Assembly (NCBI RefSeq): GCF_001553785.1
Contig: NZ_LOJP01000001.1
Location: 30,985-94,984, forward strand
Direction: 5' to 3'
DNA length: 64,000 nt
Source of the DNA: Actinoplanes sp. TFC3
Lineage (GTDB): Bacteria > Actinomycetota > Actinomycetes > Mycobacteriales > Micromonosporaceae
Below the pieces are notes generated by a model. The model had not been told where the DNA came from, did no database searches, and worked only from the letters and a program-made list of their open reading frames with translations. Of this stretch, positions 1 through 9,566 are shown piece after piece. Every line of letters starts with the position of its first letter. Positions within the stretch are counted from its first letter, which is position 1. The position numbers and the translations under genes are program-made.

Positions 1-1870
1 CGAGCGCAACTGCGAGGTTCACCGTCGTCGTCGTCTTACCGACGCCGCCCTTCTGATTCGCGACGCACAGCACCCGAGGGTGATCGGGTCGCGGCATCTG
101 AATGTCGCCGCTCGGGTTGAGGATCTGCACAGCTCGCAACGCTTCCATGGCCAAGGGTGGATCGTCCTCATCCTGCGTCGGCGTTTCACGTGAAACATGC
201 TCGGTCGCCGCCGAACCATCGCTTTCATCCGCCGGCGCCGAGGTCGGCTGAGCGGCATATCCATCCGGAGCCGTCTCAACGGCAGATTCCGAAGCCCCCG
301 ATGGGGGTACGTCCACAGCCCCCGAACCAGACCCACCCGCAGCGATACCCGGGTCGGAGCTCTGCGCCCCTACCGCTCCAGCACCCGAAACCGGGGCTGC
401 CAAGGTGTAAGCCGTATCCGAATCGCGCGCGGCGGCGGCCTCCGGCTCCGCTTCGGTGCTTTCAAACCCAGGCCGACGCTCCGAAATCGGTGCGCCCCCG
501 GAAGCCGGAGCCGCACCCGAGACCGGAGCAGAGGCCGCTACCGGAGCGGGCGGCGCCGAACGCGGAGCCGGAGCTGGACGCCGTACATCAGTGCCCCCAT
601 CCGGCGCATTCACCGGCGTGCCGTACACCTGCCCCTGGCCGGCTCGCGGCTGCGGAACACCCTGTTCGCCACTGTTGAAGGTCACGGTCAAGCTCACGCT
701 CCGATCGGGGTCGGCATGGGGCTCGGTTTCACGTGAAACACCGTCCCAGCCAGAGTCGCCGTCGGGCCCCCTGCCATACTCATGCACCGTTTTGTCCCTG
801 CCTGGTTGGATGGAGTCGGCACCGCAAACGTGCGGTCCGGCAGGAAGCGGCGGCGCGTCACCCGCGCCCGCCATCCGGCCCACACTATCGACGCGCGGCC
901 AGCCTACGGCCGTAGAGCGAGCCATGCCACGCTTGTCCGCCAGTTGAGTTGCGCCCGACGGACGACTATCGGACTCGAAGGTCATGAATCCAGCTACAAG
1001 CCGCAGTCGACCGCCGTACCGAATCATTCTCCCGTAAGGCCACCCAACCTCCGACGGCGACCTCCGCAGTCCAGAACCTGCGACGCCGCCTTCTGAAGTG
1101 CTGGCGGGGGTCCGGTGTGGGAGGTCACTCGAAAGAGCCTTCGAAGGCGCCCCGGGTAGGGGGTGCTGCGCAGGCGATCGATCATCGGCGCCTTTAACGG
1201 AAGGGGCTGAAACGGCTTCCTCGACGGAGGTCGGAGCAGAGGCACGCTCGGTGGTGAGCACGCTTTGGGGCGTGTGCGTCGGGTTCGGCACTCCGAGGGC
1301 AAGGTGCGGCTCGGCGAATCGAGCGCTGCTGGAGAAGGAAGAGGTGGCATCCGACCAAGGGGCGGGGAGTGGACCGGTACCTTCGGCCGAGCCAATTTGG
1401 ACATCCACGTCGAAGGCCAAGGGGATGCCTCCAAGCATGGGACTTACGGCGGGTTGAGACTCCGCGTGGGAACCGGTAGCTGCGCCCGATCCGGCAGAGG
1501 CACCCGCCGTCGAGCTGGTTCGGCCCATAGAACCCGAGGCCCCATATAGTCCGGCGGCTGAGCCCGAGGCCGTACCGCCCCGGGCGCCGGAATCCTTGAC
1601 CGCGTCGTGCCCGGCTTCGGCACCTACGGCCGAACCGACTTCCGGGATCCCTGCACTATGCGAACCCAAGCTAAGCCTGGTAGGTCCGGGACCCAAGGTC
1701 CTGCGCGATTCCGCTTCGGCGGTCTTGCCCGCCGAAGGCTCACTGCCAGAAAGCTCGGCATCCGGGTCGGAGGTGCCGGCGGCGTCGAGGGACAGCCGCT
1801 GAGGATTGCCGGGCGGGGGAGTGGTGCGTGGAAGCTTTGCCGTACGTTTCCGCGCGCCCCGCCTGGCCAT
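1..1870 (-). CDS. parA: ParA/Soj chromosome-partition ATPase, partial, with very long N-terminal extension
   Basis: The visible end of the domain has the deviant Walker A motif ANQKGGVGKTTTTVNLA at about residues 605–621 if translation starts at the ATG at 1870; the rest lies beyond base 1. ParA is the ATPase that segregates ParB–parS complexes. The frame is open from 1870 to the edge: I checked every in-frame TTA/CTA/TCA on the plus strand and found none. The ATG overlaps the rsmG stop as ATGA, which argues for translational coupling and this start. The roughly 600 residues before the ATPase are rich in Ala, Ser, Gly and Pro and look disordered; usual ParA extensions are far shorter. Internal starts (for example GTG codons near 690–640, or the TTG/ATG near 150) cannot be excluded. 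Two parS sites lie inside the frame. Confidence 0.85.
   Translation of the reverse strand, partial: MARRGARKRTAKLPRTTPPPGNPQRLSLDAAGTSDPDAELSGSEPSAGKTAEAESRRTLGPGPTRLSLGSHSAGIPEVGSAVGAEAGHDAVKDSGARGGTASGSAAGLYGASGSMGRTSSTAGASAGSGAATGSHAESQPAVSPMLGGIPLAFDVDVQIGSAEGTGPLPAPWSDATSSFSSSARFAEPHLALGVPNPTHTPQSVLTTERASAPTSVEEAVSAPSVKGADDRSPAQHPLPGAPSKALSSDLPHRTPASTSEGGVAGSGLRRSPSEVGWPYGRMIRYGGRLRLVAGFMTFESDSRPSGATQLADKRGMARSTAVGWPRVDSVGRMAGAGDAPPLPAGPHVCGADSIQPGRDKTVHEYGRGPDGDSGWDGVSRETEPHADPDRSVSLTVTFNSGEQGVPQPRAGQGQVYGTPVNAPDGGTDVRRPAPAPRSAPPAPVAASAPVSGAAPASGGAPISERRPGFESTEAEPEAAAARDSDTAYTLAAPVSGAGAVGAQSSDPGIAAGGSGSGAVDVPPSGASESAVETAPDGYAAQPTSAPADESDGSAATEHVSRETPTQDEDDPPLAMEALRAVQILNPSGDIQMPRPDHPRVLCVANQKGGVGKTTTTVNLAVAL
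183..196. promoter_or_regulatory. parS: parS centromere site (ParB-binding)
   Basis: The sequence is a perfect 14-bp palindrome, GTTTCACGTGAAAC, identical to the actinobacterial parS consensus. It lies inside the parA reading frame, where it encodes VSRET. ParB loaded here would seed the origin-proximal partition complex. Confidence 0.9.
726..739. promoter_or_regulatory. parS: parS centromere site (ParB-binding)
   Basis: This is a second perfect copy of GTTTCACGTGAAAC, 543 bp from the first and also inside the parA extension, again read as VSRET. Closely spaced parS sites near parAB and oriC are usual in actinobacteria. Confidence 0.9.
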
Positions 1871-2955
1871 CAGTTCCTCCGCGATCTCCTCTTATCGGGT
1901 CCGCGGCCGCCGGAGTTGCCGGCGGAGCGGCCCGGGGTGGTCGTCCGCTGGGACAACCCTGGCCGTGGTGCCACGACGTCGCGTTCCCGCACGATCTCGA
2001 CGACCGTGCTGGGCGGGTCGATCACGCCGGCCCCGCAGAGCCGGACTACCGGATCCCCGCCGCCGAGCCGGTTGATCGCCTCGCGGTGCTCTGCCACTTC
2101 TTCCGCGGCTGAGGCACCTTTGAGGGCCACCAGCCGGCCACCAATCGCGGCAAGCGGGAGGCACCAGCCGGCGAGCCGGTCGAGGGGTGCCACTGCGCGG
2201 GCGGTGACGACGTCGACGGGGGCGGGGGGCCCACCGGCTAGGTCTTCCGCGCGACCCCGGACGACCGTGACAGCGTGGTCGAGGTCGAGCGTTGTCACCG
2301 CTTCGGACAGGAATGCGGTACGTCGTGCCAGTGGCTCGACCAGTGTGATGCGCAGATCCGGCCGGGCCACTGCGAGCACGATACCGGGCAAACCGGCACC
2401 AGACCCCACGTCAATCACCGAAGCACCGTAAGGGATTGTTTCGGACATAACACCGCAGTTGATCAGGTGGCGTTCCCAGATGCGCGGAGCCTCACGAGGA
2501 CCGATCAAACCGCGCACTACGCCGTCGGTGACCAGCAGCTGGGCGTAGCGCCCGGCCAGCTCGAGGCGGTCGCCGAAAACCTGCTGCGCTGCCGCTAGGG
2601 ATTCCGGTGGGGGCGCAAACGCAGACTCGCCCGGCACGCGCTCGGAGGAAGAGGACGGTGACGCGGGCGCAGGAGACTCTGTAACGGAGGGCGCCGGGGA
2701 GGCTTCAGGAACCGCGGACAAAGGCCCGGGGACCTCGGGCACGGAAGACGCCGCGTCTGAGGACTCCGGCGCGAAGGACGCCGCAGCAGGAGAGGCCGCA
2801 CCGGAGCGGCCAGGAAAGCCCCGCAACGGCACACCGCCCCGGCGGCCACCGGACTTGACCGCGGGGGTGCGCTGTGGACGTACCGGAGAAGACAGCGACG
2901 GCCCGGGCTCAGCACCCGGGCCGTTCTGTCCCTCGCCTGAGCGTGGGTTGGTCAT
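1870..2955 (-). CDS. rsmG: 16S rRNA (guanine-527-N7)-methyltransferase RsmG
   Basis: The enzyme uses SAM to methylate G527 of 16S rRNA (E. coli numbering). The core begins at [20 protein letters not shown] and contains the class I SAM-binding motif [20 protein letters not shown] and the family-typical [10 protein letters not shown] near the end. From the ATG at 2955 the product is 361 residues against a usual 210–250; the first ~110 residues are Pro/Ser/Ala-rich and probably disordered. The GTG encoding VPGESAF near 2640 is an alternative start, but neither start has a convincing ribosome-binding site. The ATG is 8 bp downstream of the jag stop, and the stop overlaps the parA start, so the three genes look like one transcription unit. 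Confidence 0.9.
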   Translation of the reverse strand: MTNPRSGEGQNGPGAEPGPSLSSPVRPQRTPAVKSGGRRGGVPLRGFPGRSGAASPAAASFAPESSDAASSVPEVPGPLSAVPEASPAPSVTESPAPASPSSSSERVPGESAFAPPPESLAAAQQVFGDRLELAGRYAQLLVTDGVVRGLIGPREAPRIWERHLINCGVMSETIPYGASVIDVGSGAGLPGIVLAVARPDLRITLVEPLARRTAFLSEAVTTLDLDHAVTVVRGRAEDLAGGPPAPVDVVTARAVAPLDRLAGWCLPLAAIGGRLVALKGASAAEEVAEHREAINRLGGGDPVVRLCGAGVIDPPSTVVEIVRERDVVAPRPGLSQRTTTPGRSAGNSGGRGPDKRRSRRN

Positions 2956-2963
2956 TGGGCTGG

Positions 2964-3527
2964 TCAGCCGGCCGACCGGACCACGATGCGACGGTTGGGC
3001 TCGACGCCCTCCGACTCGCTCTCCACGCCCTGGATGGCGTTGACCACATCGTGGACGCACTTGCGCTCGAAAGCCGACATCGGCTCGAGGCGGACCGCGT
3101 CGCCGTGCTCCTTGACCTTCTCGACGGCGTTACGGGCTACCGCTGTGAGTTCCTTGCGGCGGGTGGCGCGGTAGCCGCCGATGTCGAGCAGGAGGCGGCT
3201 GGGCGAACCCGTGGCCCGGAAGATCGCGAGGCGGGTGAGTTCCTGGAGCGCCTCCAGCGTGGCGCCGCGCTGGCCGACGAGCGGCTGCAGGCGGCCGCCT
3301 ACGACCTCGACCATGGGTCGACCGGCCGACACGAGCTCGTCGATGTCGCCGTCGTAGTCCAGGATGTCGAGCAGTCCTTCGACGTAGTCGGCGGCGATTT
3401 CGCTCTGCCGGAACAGGTCGGAGTCGGATGCCACGGTCTCCGACTTCTTGGGCTCCTCGGTACCGGCTGACTCCGCGGTCACGGCCGGGGCCGTCTCCTC
3501 GGTGCTGGGAGTGCTGGTGTCGGTCAC
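2964..3527 (-). CDS. jag: Jag/KhpB-like RNA-binding protein (KH–R3H)
   Basis: This 187-residue protein has an acidic Thr/Glu-rich N-terminus, a KH-like domain ([22 protein letters not shown], with the GxxG-type loop) and a C-terminal R3H-like stretch ([17 protein letters not shown]). The family binds RNA and is nearly always encoded beside yidC. The GTG start at 3527 has a GGAGA seven bases upstream; longer in-frame starts would read through the spacer after yidC. It sits between yidC and rsmG in the rpmH operon. Confidence 0.9.
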   Translation of the reverse strand: MTDTSTPSTEETAPAVTAESAGTEEPKKSETVASDSDLFRQSEIAADYVEGLLDILDYDGDIDELVSAGRPMVEVVGGRLQPLVGQRGATLEALQELTRLAIFRATGSPSRLLLDIGGYRATRRKELTAVARNAVEKVKEHGDAVRLEPMSAFERKCVHDVVNAIQGVESESEGVEPNRRIVVRSAG

Positions 3528-3637
3528 GGTTTCATCTCCGTTGTCTCGGGCCGGACCTGCGCGGTCCGCTGTTTCCCGTGCCGGCGGGGTCCATCGCCGT
3601 CGCGGGGGAGTCTTTGTCGCCGCCCGTAGGGCCGCGC

Positions 3638-3663
3638 GCGGCCCGGCTCTCAGGCCGGGCCGC
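3638..3663 (-). terminator. Hairpin just after yidC (terminator or attenuator)
   Basis: A perfect 10-bp GC stem (GCGGCCCGGC / GCCGGGCCGC) with a six-base loop lies 8 bp after the yidC stop. No T-run follows. It may reduce read-through into jag–rsmG–parA or mark an mRNA processing point. Confidence 0.5.
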
Positions 3664-3670
3664 TGCACCG

Positions 3671-4705
3671 TCATCCCTTGGGTTTGGTCGCCGGTCGGGC
3701 GCCCTTCTTCGGGTTCACCGGTTTGGCGCCGGGCTTGGGGGCCAGGGCCTTGGTGTCGACTACCGGGCCGGTGGGCTCGGGCTCAGCTTGCTTGCGGCCG
3801 AACAGACCACGCTGGGCGGGCTGCACCGGGTTCTTGCCGGCGTTCTTCGCGGCGGCGGCGCCGGTCGCGGGCCGGGCAGCAACCGAGGCGGCCTTGCTGT
3901 TGGCGGTCTTCGGCGGCGGGAACTTGCGCAGCACCCACTGCTGCTGCGCCAGGCTGAACGCGTTGTTCGTGACCCAGTAGATGACCACACCGATGGGGAA
4001 CAGCGTTCCGGACACCAGCAGCGAGAGCGGGATGCCGTACAGCATCAAGCGCTGGATCATCTTCTGCTGCGGGTCCTCAGCCCAGCCGGTCTTGAGGATC
4101 ATCTGGCGGCTCGTGAGGTACGTGGTCGCCATCATGGTCAGCACCAGCACGCCGGCGATGATCTTCACCGTGGCCGAGCCGCCGGTGTAGCCGAGCTGAG
4201 AGAGCTCAGCGCCGGTGGAGCCGAACTTCGCCGGGAGCGGGACCGTGAACAGCGCCGAGTGGGTGGCGCTGTCGAACTGGTCGACCGTCCAGCCGTACAG
4301 CGTCCTGCCCGGGTTATCGGGGTTGAGGCGCTTCAACACGTGGAAGAGGCCCAGGAAGACCGGAATCTGCAAGAACATCGGAAGGCACCCCATGAGCGGG
4401 TTCGCCTTCTCGGTCTTGTAGAGCTCCATCATTTCTTTCTGGAGCGTCTCGCGGTCGCCCTTGTGCTTCTCCTGCAGCTCCTTGACCTTGGGCTGCAGCG
4501 CCTGCATGGCCCGCTGGGACTTGATCTGCTTGACGAAGACCGGGAAAAGGATGACGCGCAGCGTCACCACGAGGAAGACGATCGAGAGGATCCAGGCCCA
4601 GTTGGTGCCCAGCACCGGTCCGTCAGGAATGCCGATCGCGTCCCAGAGGGCATGCCAGCGCAGGAGGATCCACGAAATCGCGTAGTAGATCCAGTCGAGA
4701 CTCAA
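3671..4705 (-). CDS. yidC: Membrane protein insertase YidC (Oxa1 family)
   Basis: YidC inserts proteins into the cytoplasmic membrane, alone or with SecYEG. The 344-residue product has an N-terminal membrane segment, the amphipathic stretch VFVKQIKSQRAMQALQPKVK, the conserved region NPLMGCLPMFLQIPVFLGLF, further membrane segments near residues 180–200 and 225–250, and a basic Ala/Pro/Lys-rich tail that could contact the ribosome. It has the short form without the large Gram-negative periplasmic domain. The start is a TTG one base after the yidD stop, implying coupled translation. Confidence 0.95.
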   Translation of the reverse strand: MSLDWIYYAISWILLRWHALWDAIGIPDGPVLGTNWAWILSIVFLVVTLRVILFPVFVKQIKSQRAMQALQPKVKELQEKHKGDRETLQKEMMELYKTEKANPLMGCLPMFLQIPVFLGLFHVLKRLNPDNPGRTLYGWTVDQFDSATHSALFTVPLPAKFGSTGAELSQLGYTGGSATVKIIAGVLVLTMMATTYLTSRQMILKTGWAEDPQQKMIQRLMLYGIPLSLLVSGTLFPIGVVIYWVTNNAFSLAQQQWVLRKFPPPKTANSKAASVAARPATGAAAAKNAGKNPVQPAQRGLFGRKQAEPEPTGPVVDTKALAPKPGAKPVNPKKGARPATKPKG

Positions 4706-4706
4706 T

Positions 4707-4964
4707 TCATGCTCCAGTCACATCGGCAGGACGGTGACGGATCGGGTCGGGCACGGGGTCGTACCCACCGGGGTGGAAAGGTTGGCACCGCAGCAGCCGC
4801 CAGACCGTCAGCCGGGTTCCGTGAATCGCGCCGTGCTTCGCGAGTGCCTCCTGGGCATACGCGCTGCACGATGGGTAGAACCGACAGCGGGCCGGCAGTG
4901 CCGGGCTCACATACCGACGGTACGCGACGATTGGAAGGGTCAGCAGGCGGGCAACGGGTGTCAC
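4707..4964 (-). CDS. yidD: Membrane protein insertion efficiency factor YidD
   Basis: This small basic protein of 85 residues carries the family core [20 protein letters not shown] and [20 protein letters not shown]. YidD assists YidC-dependent insertion. Its GTG start overlaps the rnpA stop as GTGA and yidC follows one base later, the invariant rnpA–yidD–yidC arrangement. Confidence 0.93.
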   Translation of the reverse strand: MTPVARLLTLPIVAYRRYVSPALPARCRFYPSCSAYAQEALAKHGAIHGTRLTVWRLLRCQPFHPGGYDPVPDPIRHRPADVTGA

Positions 4965-5317
4965 CGGCGCCGCCGGGAGGATCGAGCGGCTGTCAGCGCC
5001 GCGTCGAGGTCGGTGCCCAGCGTGTCGGACGACGCCGAGGCGGCTGCGGGCAGGGCCCGGACCACAAGAGAGGTGCCCGCGGGGAGATCGCTCAGCCTCG
5101 ACCGTACGAGATGGCGGAGCCGGCGCCGGACCTGGTTGCGGACCACCGCGTTGCCGACTGCTTTGGACACGACAAAGCCGGCGCGTGCCTCGGGGGCTTG
5201 CGCCGGCTCGTCGAGAAGCAGGTGGACGACCACGGTGCCGCGACCGGCTCGGCGGCCGCTACGGACCGCTGCGGCGAAGTCGCTGCTACGCCGCAGTCTT
5301 TGCGCCGCGGCCAGCAC
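4961..5317 (-). CDS. rnpA: Ribonuclease P protein component
   Basis: RnpA is the protein subunit of RNase P, which matures tRNA 5' ends. The 118-residue basic protein has the signature [20 protein letters not shown] (the RNR motif) and an N-terminal [16 protein letters not shown]. It uses a GTG start. It follows rpmH by 33 bp and overlaps yidD. Confidence 0.95.
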   Translation of the reverse strand: MLAAAQRLRRSSDFAAAVRSGRRAGRGTVVVHLLLDEPAQAPEARAGFVVSKAVGNAVVRNQVRRRLRHLVRSRLSDLPAGTSLVVRALPAAASASSDTLGTDLDAALTAARSSRRRR

Positions 5318-5350
5318 AACTACCTGGGCATCCGGCCCGCCAGTGTCGGC

Positions 5351-5488
5351 TCAGGCCGACAGCTTGGCGCGACCCTTGGTGCGGCGGCCGGAAAGGATGG
5401 CACGGCCGGCACGGGTGCGCATGCGCAGCCGGAAGCCGTGGGTCTTGGCGCGCCGGCGGTTGTTCGGCTGGTAGGTGCGCTTGCTCAC
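5351..5488 (-). CDS. rpmH: 50S ribosomal protein L34
   Basis: The 45-codon product reads [19 protein letters not shown] at its start and ends in GRAKLSA, unmistakable L34. It starts with GTG. It is the first gene of the minus-strand operon and is divergent from dnaA, the classical bacterial origin arrangement. Confidence 0.97.
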   Translation of the reverse strand: MSKRTYQPNNRRRAKTHGFRLRMRTRAGRAILSGRRTKGRAKLSA

Positions 5489-5571
5489 GTCAACTCCGTC
5501 TTCGTACTACGTCCAGGGGGCATCAAGCTGCAAGACGCCACTTTACCAGAGCGCGGCGGAGCAACCGTTCG

Positions 5572-5600
5572 ACCCTACGCAGGGCCCCGCCCTTGGTCAA
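5572..5600 (-). promoter_or_regulatory. Candidate rpmH operon promoter
   Basis: On the minus strand TTGACC (5600–5595) and TAGGGT (5577–5572) are separated by 17 bp, close to the housekeeping sigma consensus of GC-rich actinobacteria. Initiation near 5565 would give a leader of about 75 nt before rpmH. This is prediction by motif only. Confidence 0.5.
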
Positions 5601-6098
5601 CTGTGCGCCGAATCCGGCGCGCCGCGTGCGGTACCGTCCGTCACTCGAGATGGTGCTGGTGCGCACGGAGTGAATCTTTTCGTGCCAAGCCTGCCCTGGG
5701 GTGGGTACCGCCGGTTGATGCCGGGATGGCTGCGCTGTTAGCGTGCCCGTTTGCTGGTCTTCAGCGATGTGCACGAGAACCGCCGCCGGGGACTGGGCGG
5801 AAAGGCTGGACAGGAACCGGACGAGGCAGTGAATCGTTCGGCACGGTGGGCCTGTTCTACCGCGCCAGCACAGGCTCCGGGAAAGTCTGCCGACCATCCG
5901 GCCGGGGAGCGACCGCCGACGCGTGCACAGGTTGTGGATAACCTGTGGACAAGCCGGTGCCGCCATGTGGGTTCAGCACGTTCGAAGTGCTGGATCGAGG
6001 GGAAGCTGGTCTGTCGCCCGTGCGGGTGGCATAGCGGCAAGGGCGGAAGCCGAACAAGGCCTCCGGGGATTTCCGGTGGCGATGGGGGTGGCGCGGCG
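5601..6098 (+). promoter_or_regulatory. dnaA upstream region with two DnaA boxes
   Basis: No convincing gene lies in this stretch. Two DnaA boxes on the minus strand, TTATCCACA (5941–5933) and TTGTCCACA (5952–5944), sit almost head to tail about 150 bp before the dnaA start, consistent with dnaA autoregulation. TTGATG (5715–5720) and TTAGCG (5738–5743), 17 bp apart, form a weak candidate promoter giving a long leader. The dnaA frame stays open upstream to 5751 but the residues there do not resemble DnaA. Confidence 0.6.
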
Positions 6099-7910
6099 GT
6101 GGCCGACACGGTGGACCTTGGCGGGGTCTGGGCTGCGGCTACGGACGAACTGGCGGATGAGATTGCGTCCGCCCAGCAGCGTGCGTACCTGCGGCTGACG
6201 CGTCTGCGCGCCATCGTCGAAGACACGGCCTTGCTGTCCGTGCCCGACACGTACACCCGCGATGTGATCGAGTCGCGGCTGCGGCTGGCGATCACTGAGG
6301 CTTTGTCGCGCCGTCTGGGCCGTCCGATTCAGGTAGCTGTGACGGTACGGCCACCCGAGGACGGTTCGGGACGCCCCGGTACCGTGTACGGGACCCCGCC
6401 ACCCGAGTCGCCCACGCAACCGCCGGCCCACTATGCGGACCCTCAACCCCCGCCGTATCTGGATCGTTATCCACAGCCGTCAGCGAGCGTGTTCGACGAC
6501 GGACCCACCGGCTCGGCTCAGGTGCCGTTCGCCCCTGGCGTGCCCGTAGCGCGCGACGCTCAGGAGGCTCTTTTCGCCGCGCCGCTACCCATGGGTCAGC
6601 CCGAGCCGGCCAAAAGCACCGTCGCCGAGGAAAAGCCGAAAATCGAGGCGCCCCGGCAGCTTCAGCACTACCCGGATGGCCAGAACGACGCTCCCGGGCA
6701 CCGGATGGCCAACGAGCCGGCCCACCTGCGCGAAAATCAGCGCCGCTCCGAGGAACGGCCGGCGATGGCCGTACCGGATCGGCGCGACGACACGATGCAG
6801 ATGCGTCACGGCGGCGACAACGGTCCCGGCCGTTCGCCGCTGGGAAGTCAGCCCGCCAGTGCCAGGCCGGGCGGTAATGACGGCAATCGTCTCAACCCGA
6901 AGTACATGTTCGAGACGTTCGTCATCGGCTCGTCAAACCGTTTCGCCCACGCGGCGGCGGTCGCGGTCGCGGAATCCCCAGCGAAGGCGTACAACCCGCT
7001 GTTCATCTACGGCAGCTCCGGGCTGGGGAAAACTCACCTGCTGCACGCCATCGGCCACTACGCCACGACCCTCGGGCACGCTCGCAGCGTCCGGTATGTA
7101 TCGACCGAGGAATTCACAAACGACTTCATCAACAGCCTGCGCGACGACAAGACGCAGGCTTTCCAGCGCCGCTACCGCGATGTCGACATCCTGTTGATTG
7201 ACGACATCCAGTTCCTGGAGAACCGCGAGCGCACCCAGGAAGAGTTCTTCCACACGTTCAACACCCTGCACAACGCGAACAAGCAGATCGTCATCAGCTC
7301 GGACCGTTCTCCGCGCCAGCTGGCCACGCTCGAGGACCGCATGCGCACCCGTTTCGAATGGGGCCTGCTGGCCGACATCCAGCCCCCCGACCTCGAAACC
7401 CGCATCGCGATCCTGCAGAAAAAGGCCGCTCAGGAACGCATGTACGCCCCCGATGACGTGCTCGAATTCATCGCAAGCCGGGTCTCCAACTCGATTCGTG
7501 AACTCGAAGGCGCCCTCATCCGCGTCACCGCGTTCGCCAGCCTGACCCGTTCCTCCGTGCAGCTTTCCCTGGCCGAAGAGGTCCTGCGCGACTTCATGCC
7601 CGACGGCGCCGGCCCCGAGATCACCGCCGACCAGATCATGGTCTCCACCGCGGACTACTTCGGCGTGAGCCTCGAAGACCTGCGCGGCCATTCCCGCTCC
7701 CGAGTCCTGGTCAACGCCCGCCAAGTAGCGATGTACCTCTGCCGCGAGCTGACAGACCTATCCCTGCCCCGGATCGGCCAAGCATTCGGCGGCCGCGACC
7801 ACACCACAGTCATGCACGCCGACCGTAAAATCCGCCAGCACATGGCCGAGCGCCGCTCCCTCTACAACCAAATAGCCGAACTAACAAACCGCATCAAACA
7901 GAACACCTAA
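6099..7910 (+). CDS. dnaA: Chromosomal replication initiator DnaA
   Basis: DnaA binds the DnaA boxes at oriC, unwinds the origin and loads the helicase. The 603-residue product has domain I at about 1–90, a long Pro/Gln/Asp-rich linker (domain II) of about 160 residues, an AAA+ domain with Walker [10 protein letters not shown] near residue 305 and Walker [10 protein letters not shown], and domain IV with the DNA-binding signature [15 protein letters not shown] near residue 564. I chose the GTG at 6099 because [18 protein letters not shown] matches the start of actinobacterial DnaA domain I; a G-rich stretch about 10 bp upstream can serve as binding site. The upstream extension of the frame is not conserved-looking. 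Confidence 0.96.
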   Translation: MADTVDLGGVWAAATDELADEIASAQQRAYLRLTRLRAIVEDTALLSVPDTYTRDVIESRLRLAITEALSRRLGRPIQVAVTVRPPEDGSGRPGTVYGTPPPESPTQPPAHYADPQPPPYLDRYPQPSASVFDDGPTGSAQVPFAPGVPVARDAQEALFAAPLPMGQPEPAKSTVAEEKPKIEAPRQLQHYPDGQNDAPGHRMANEPAHLRENQRRSEERPAMAVPDRRDDTMQMRHGGDNGPGRSPLGSQPASARPGGNDGNRLNPKYMFETFVIGSSNRFAHAAAVAVAESPAKAYNPLFIYGSSGLGKTHLLHAIGHYATTLGHARSVRYVSTEEFTNDFINSLRDDKTQAFQRRYRDVDILLIDDIQFLENRERTQEEFFHTFNTLHNANKQIVISSDRSPRQLATLEDRMRTRFEWGLLADIQPPDLETRIAILQKKAAQERMYAPDDVLEFIASRVSNSIRELEGALIRVTAFASLTRSSVQLSLAEEVLRDFMPDGAGPEITADQIMVSTADYFGVSLEDLRGHSRSRVLVNARQVAMYLCRELTDLSLPRIGQAFGGRDHTTVMHADRKIRQHMAERRSLYNQIAELTNRIKQNT

Positions 7911-8979
7911 CCCTTCATCCGGTACGCCCACAGCTCCCGCCTGTCGCTTGTCGCCTTCAGGGGTGATAACGGGCTTGGTCGTGGGTGGGCTGTCCACCGG
8001 ATGACGTGGGCATGGACATTTGGTGCTGACCTCCGATTGTCGAGGTGGTCGGCCGGCCAGGCCTAGTTGCTGGCTCTATTACTAGTGGTTCTGGAGCGCT
8101 ACGGGCTTGCACCTGTTGGCTTCGGGTCCAGCCGCGCTTTACGTCGCTGGCCTTTGCCTTCCTCTTGCCGCAACTGCTCCCAGTCGAAGACACGGTTGTC
8201 GCCAACGTGAGTAGGAGGTAGCCGGGCCGGCACTATCCCGGCCCTGCTGCGGAGCGGGATCTCAGTGGCTACGACCAGTGTCCTTCCCCACCGGCCAGGT
8301 TGTGCAGTCGGTCGGATCGGTGAACCAATACTTCGACTCCTATCTCTGCCTCTACCTGAGGCTGCTGTCTCTGCCGCCACTCAGGCTGCTGCTGGAAGTT
8401 CTCGCCACCAGTTGCGCACGCCTAAGCGGATGCGGGTGTCCACCGTTTTCTGTTGGCGGGTTTCTGCACCGCTCGTGTCACGCCGGATCGGCGCCCGCAG
8501 ACCACGGCTCTCCGGCTGATGAAACCTGCGCACCCATGCTGCCGATGCAGCACTGCCCCGACCTGAGCCGGCTGAGCCCGCGTTGCCCTGCCGCCGGCGG
8601 AACGCTAGCCGCAGCCTGGGCCAAGTGGGCTGAGCCCGCGTTGCCTCGCAGCCGGCGGAACGCTGCCGCCACCGACAGCATCGAGCCCATGGCGCCGCCG
8701 AAGATAAGCGCCTGAGCCGAGTGGACTGGGCTTAGCTCGGCAGTGAGTCCGCCGTTCCACCCACGCATCGAGGCTTAGTTCGGTCACCGCGGAACCTGGC
8801 GCTGCTCGTCAGGGTGGTCGTCGGCGTCGAAGCGGTCTGCAGGCTTTCGGCATGGACGAGCGGCCACTAAAAGCTGACTCCGGGACCGGGGGCTACGCGG
8901 TGAGGGCCCAGAAGCGCTCTGTGGGCAACTACGGCCCCGGTTGGCGGTAACAGGCGTGTTGAGCTGCGGAAACACAAAC
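7911..8979. other. Non-coding stretch between dnaA and the oriC box cluster
   Basis: I see no convincing gene in about 1.07 kb; the short frames overlap each other and carry no motif. It holds an imperfect 37-bp direct repeat (8570–8606 and 8628–8664). No good DnaA boxes are seen before 8980. It may be spacer or origin-accessory DNA. Confidence 0.6.
8570..8664 (+). repeat. Imperfect 37-bp direct repeat left of oriC
   Basis: Two copies, 8570–8606 and 8628–8664, both begin GGCTGAGCCCGCGTTGCC and end CCGGCGGAACGCT, differing at a few central bases and separated by 21 bp. They do not match DnaA boxes or parS. Confidence 0.75.
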
Positions 8980-9566
8980 TTGTCCACTGGTTATCCACAG
9001 GTTGACCCACAGGCTTGCGGCGGCGATCATCGCGAGAAGCCTGAGGGCCTATGCATGCGACTAGGGGTTTGTCAACGGTAGGACGGGACGGTTTCGTGCC
9101 AACGTTATCCACACTCGTCCACAGGCATCCACAGGAAGTTATCCCCAGCGGTGGACAACTTTACGCTTGACTACCCACAGATGTGGAGAGAGGCTGTGGA
9201 AACCGATGTGGACAATCACCGTCGGTTACAAAATTGTCCCCAGGCTGTGGGTGCCTGTGGATTTCCTGTTGAAGGATCTGGGGAGAACGTAGCTGTATCG
9301 TCCCGCCGTTATCCCCAGGGCGGGGGACAAACCCTGTGACTATCCGGTGGATAACCAGTGGACAACGGTGGATAACCGGTGTGGAGAGAACGGCTGTGGA
9401 CACCGGCCGGGGTTTGTACCCCGGTTACCCACATGTGAATCACCGGTGGATAACTCGTTGACCTGCGAAAACTCGAGTTATCCACAGTATGCACAGGACC
9501 GATGATTACGACTGTTATCTCTCTCGGAAAATTTGAAGATCAATAGTCAGGGCTGTGGATGGTGTG
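8980..9566. other. oriC: Replication origin oriC (DnaA-box cluster)
   Basis: Exact DnaA boxes (TTATCCACA or TTGTCCACA) lie at 8991–8999, 9105–9113, 9207–9215 (minus) and 9478–9486. One-mismatch boxes lie at 8980–8988, 9115–9123, 9139–9147, 9150–9158 (minus), 9234–9242, 9309–9317, 9346–9354, 9357–9365 and 9367–9375 (all minus), 9425–9433 and 9445–9453 (minus). A relatively AT-rich run (AAAATTTGAAGATCAATAG) at about 9527–9546 is a candidate unwinding element. Location between dnaA and dnaN and box density are diagnostic. Box spacing and both orientations resemble Streptomyces-type origins. Confidence 0.95.

Noticed and set aside
3428..5941. 837-codon plus-strand frame over jag–yidC–yidD–rnpA–rpmH
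   Set aside because: Long antisense frames are common at high GC; all five minus-strand genes are certain and the plus frame has no motif.
8980..9486. CRISPR-like repeated spacing of short motifs in the oriC region
   Set aside because: The repeated unit is the 9-bp DnaA box in both orientations with irregular spacing, explained by oriC; no repeat–spacer array exists in the window.
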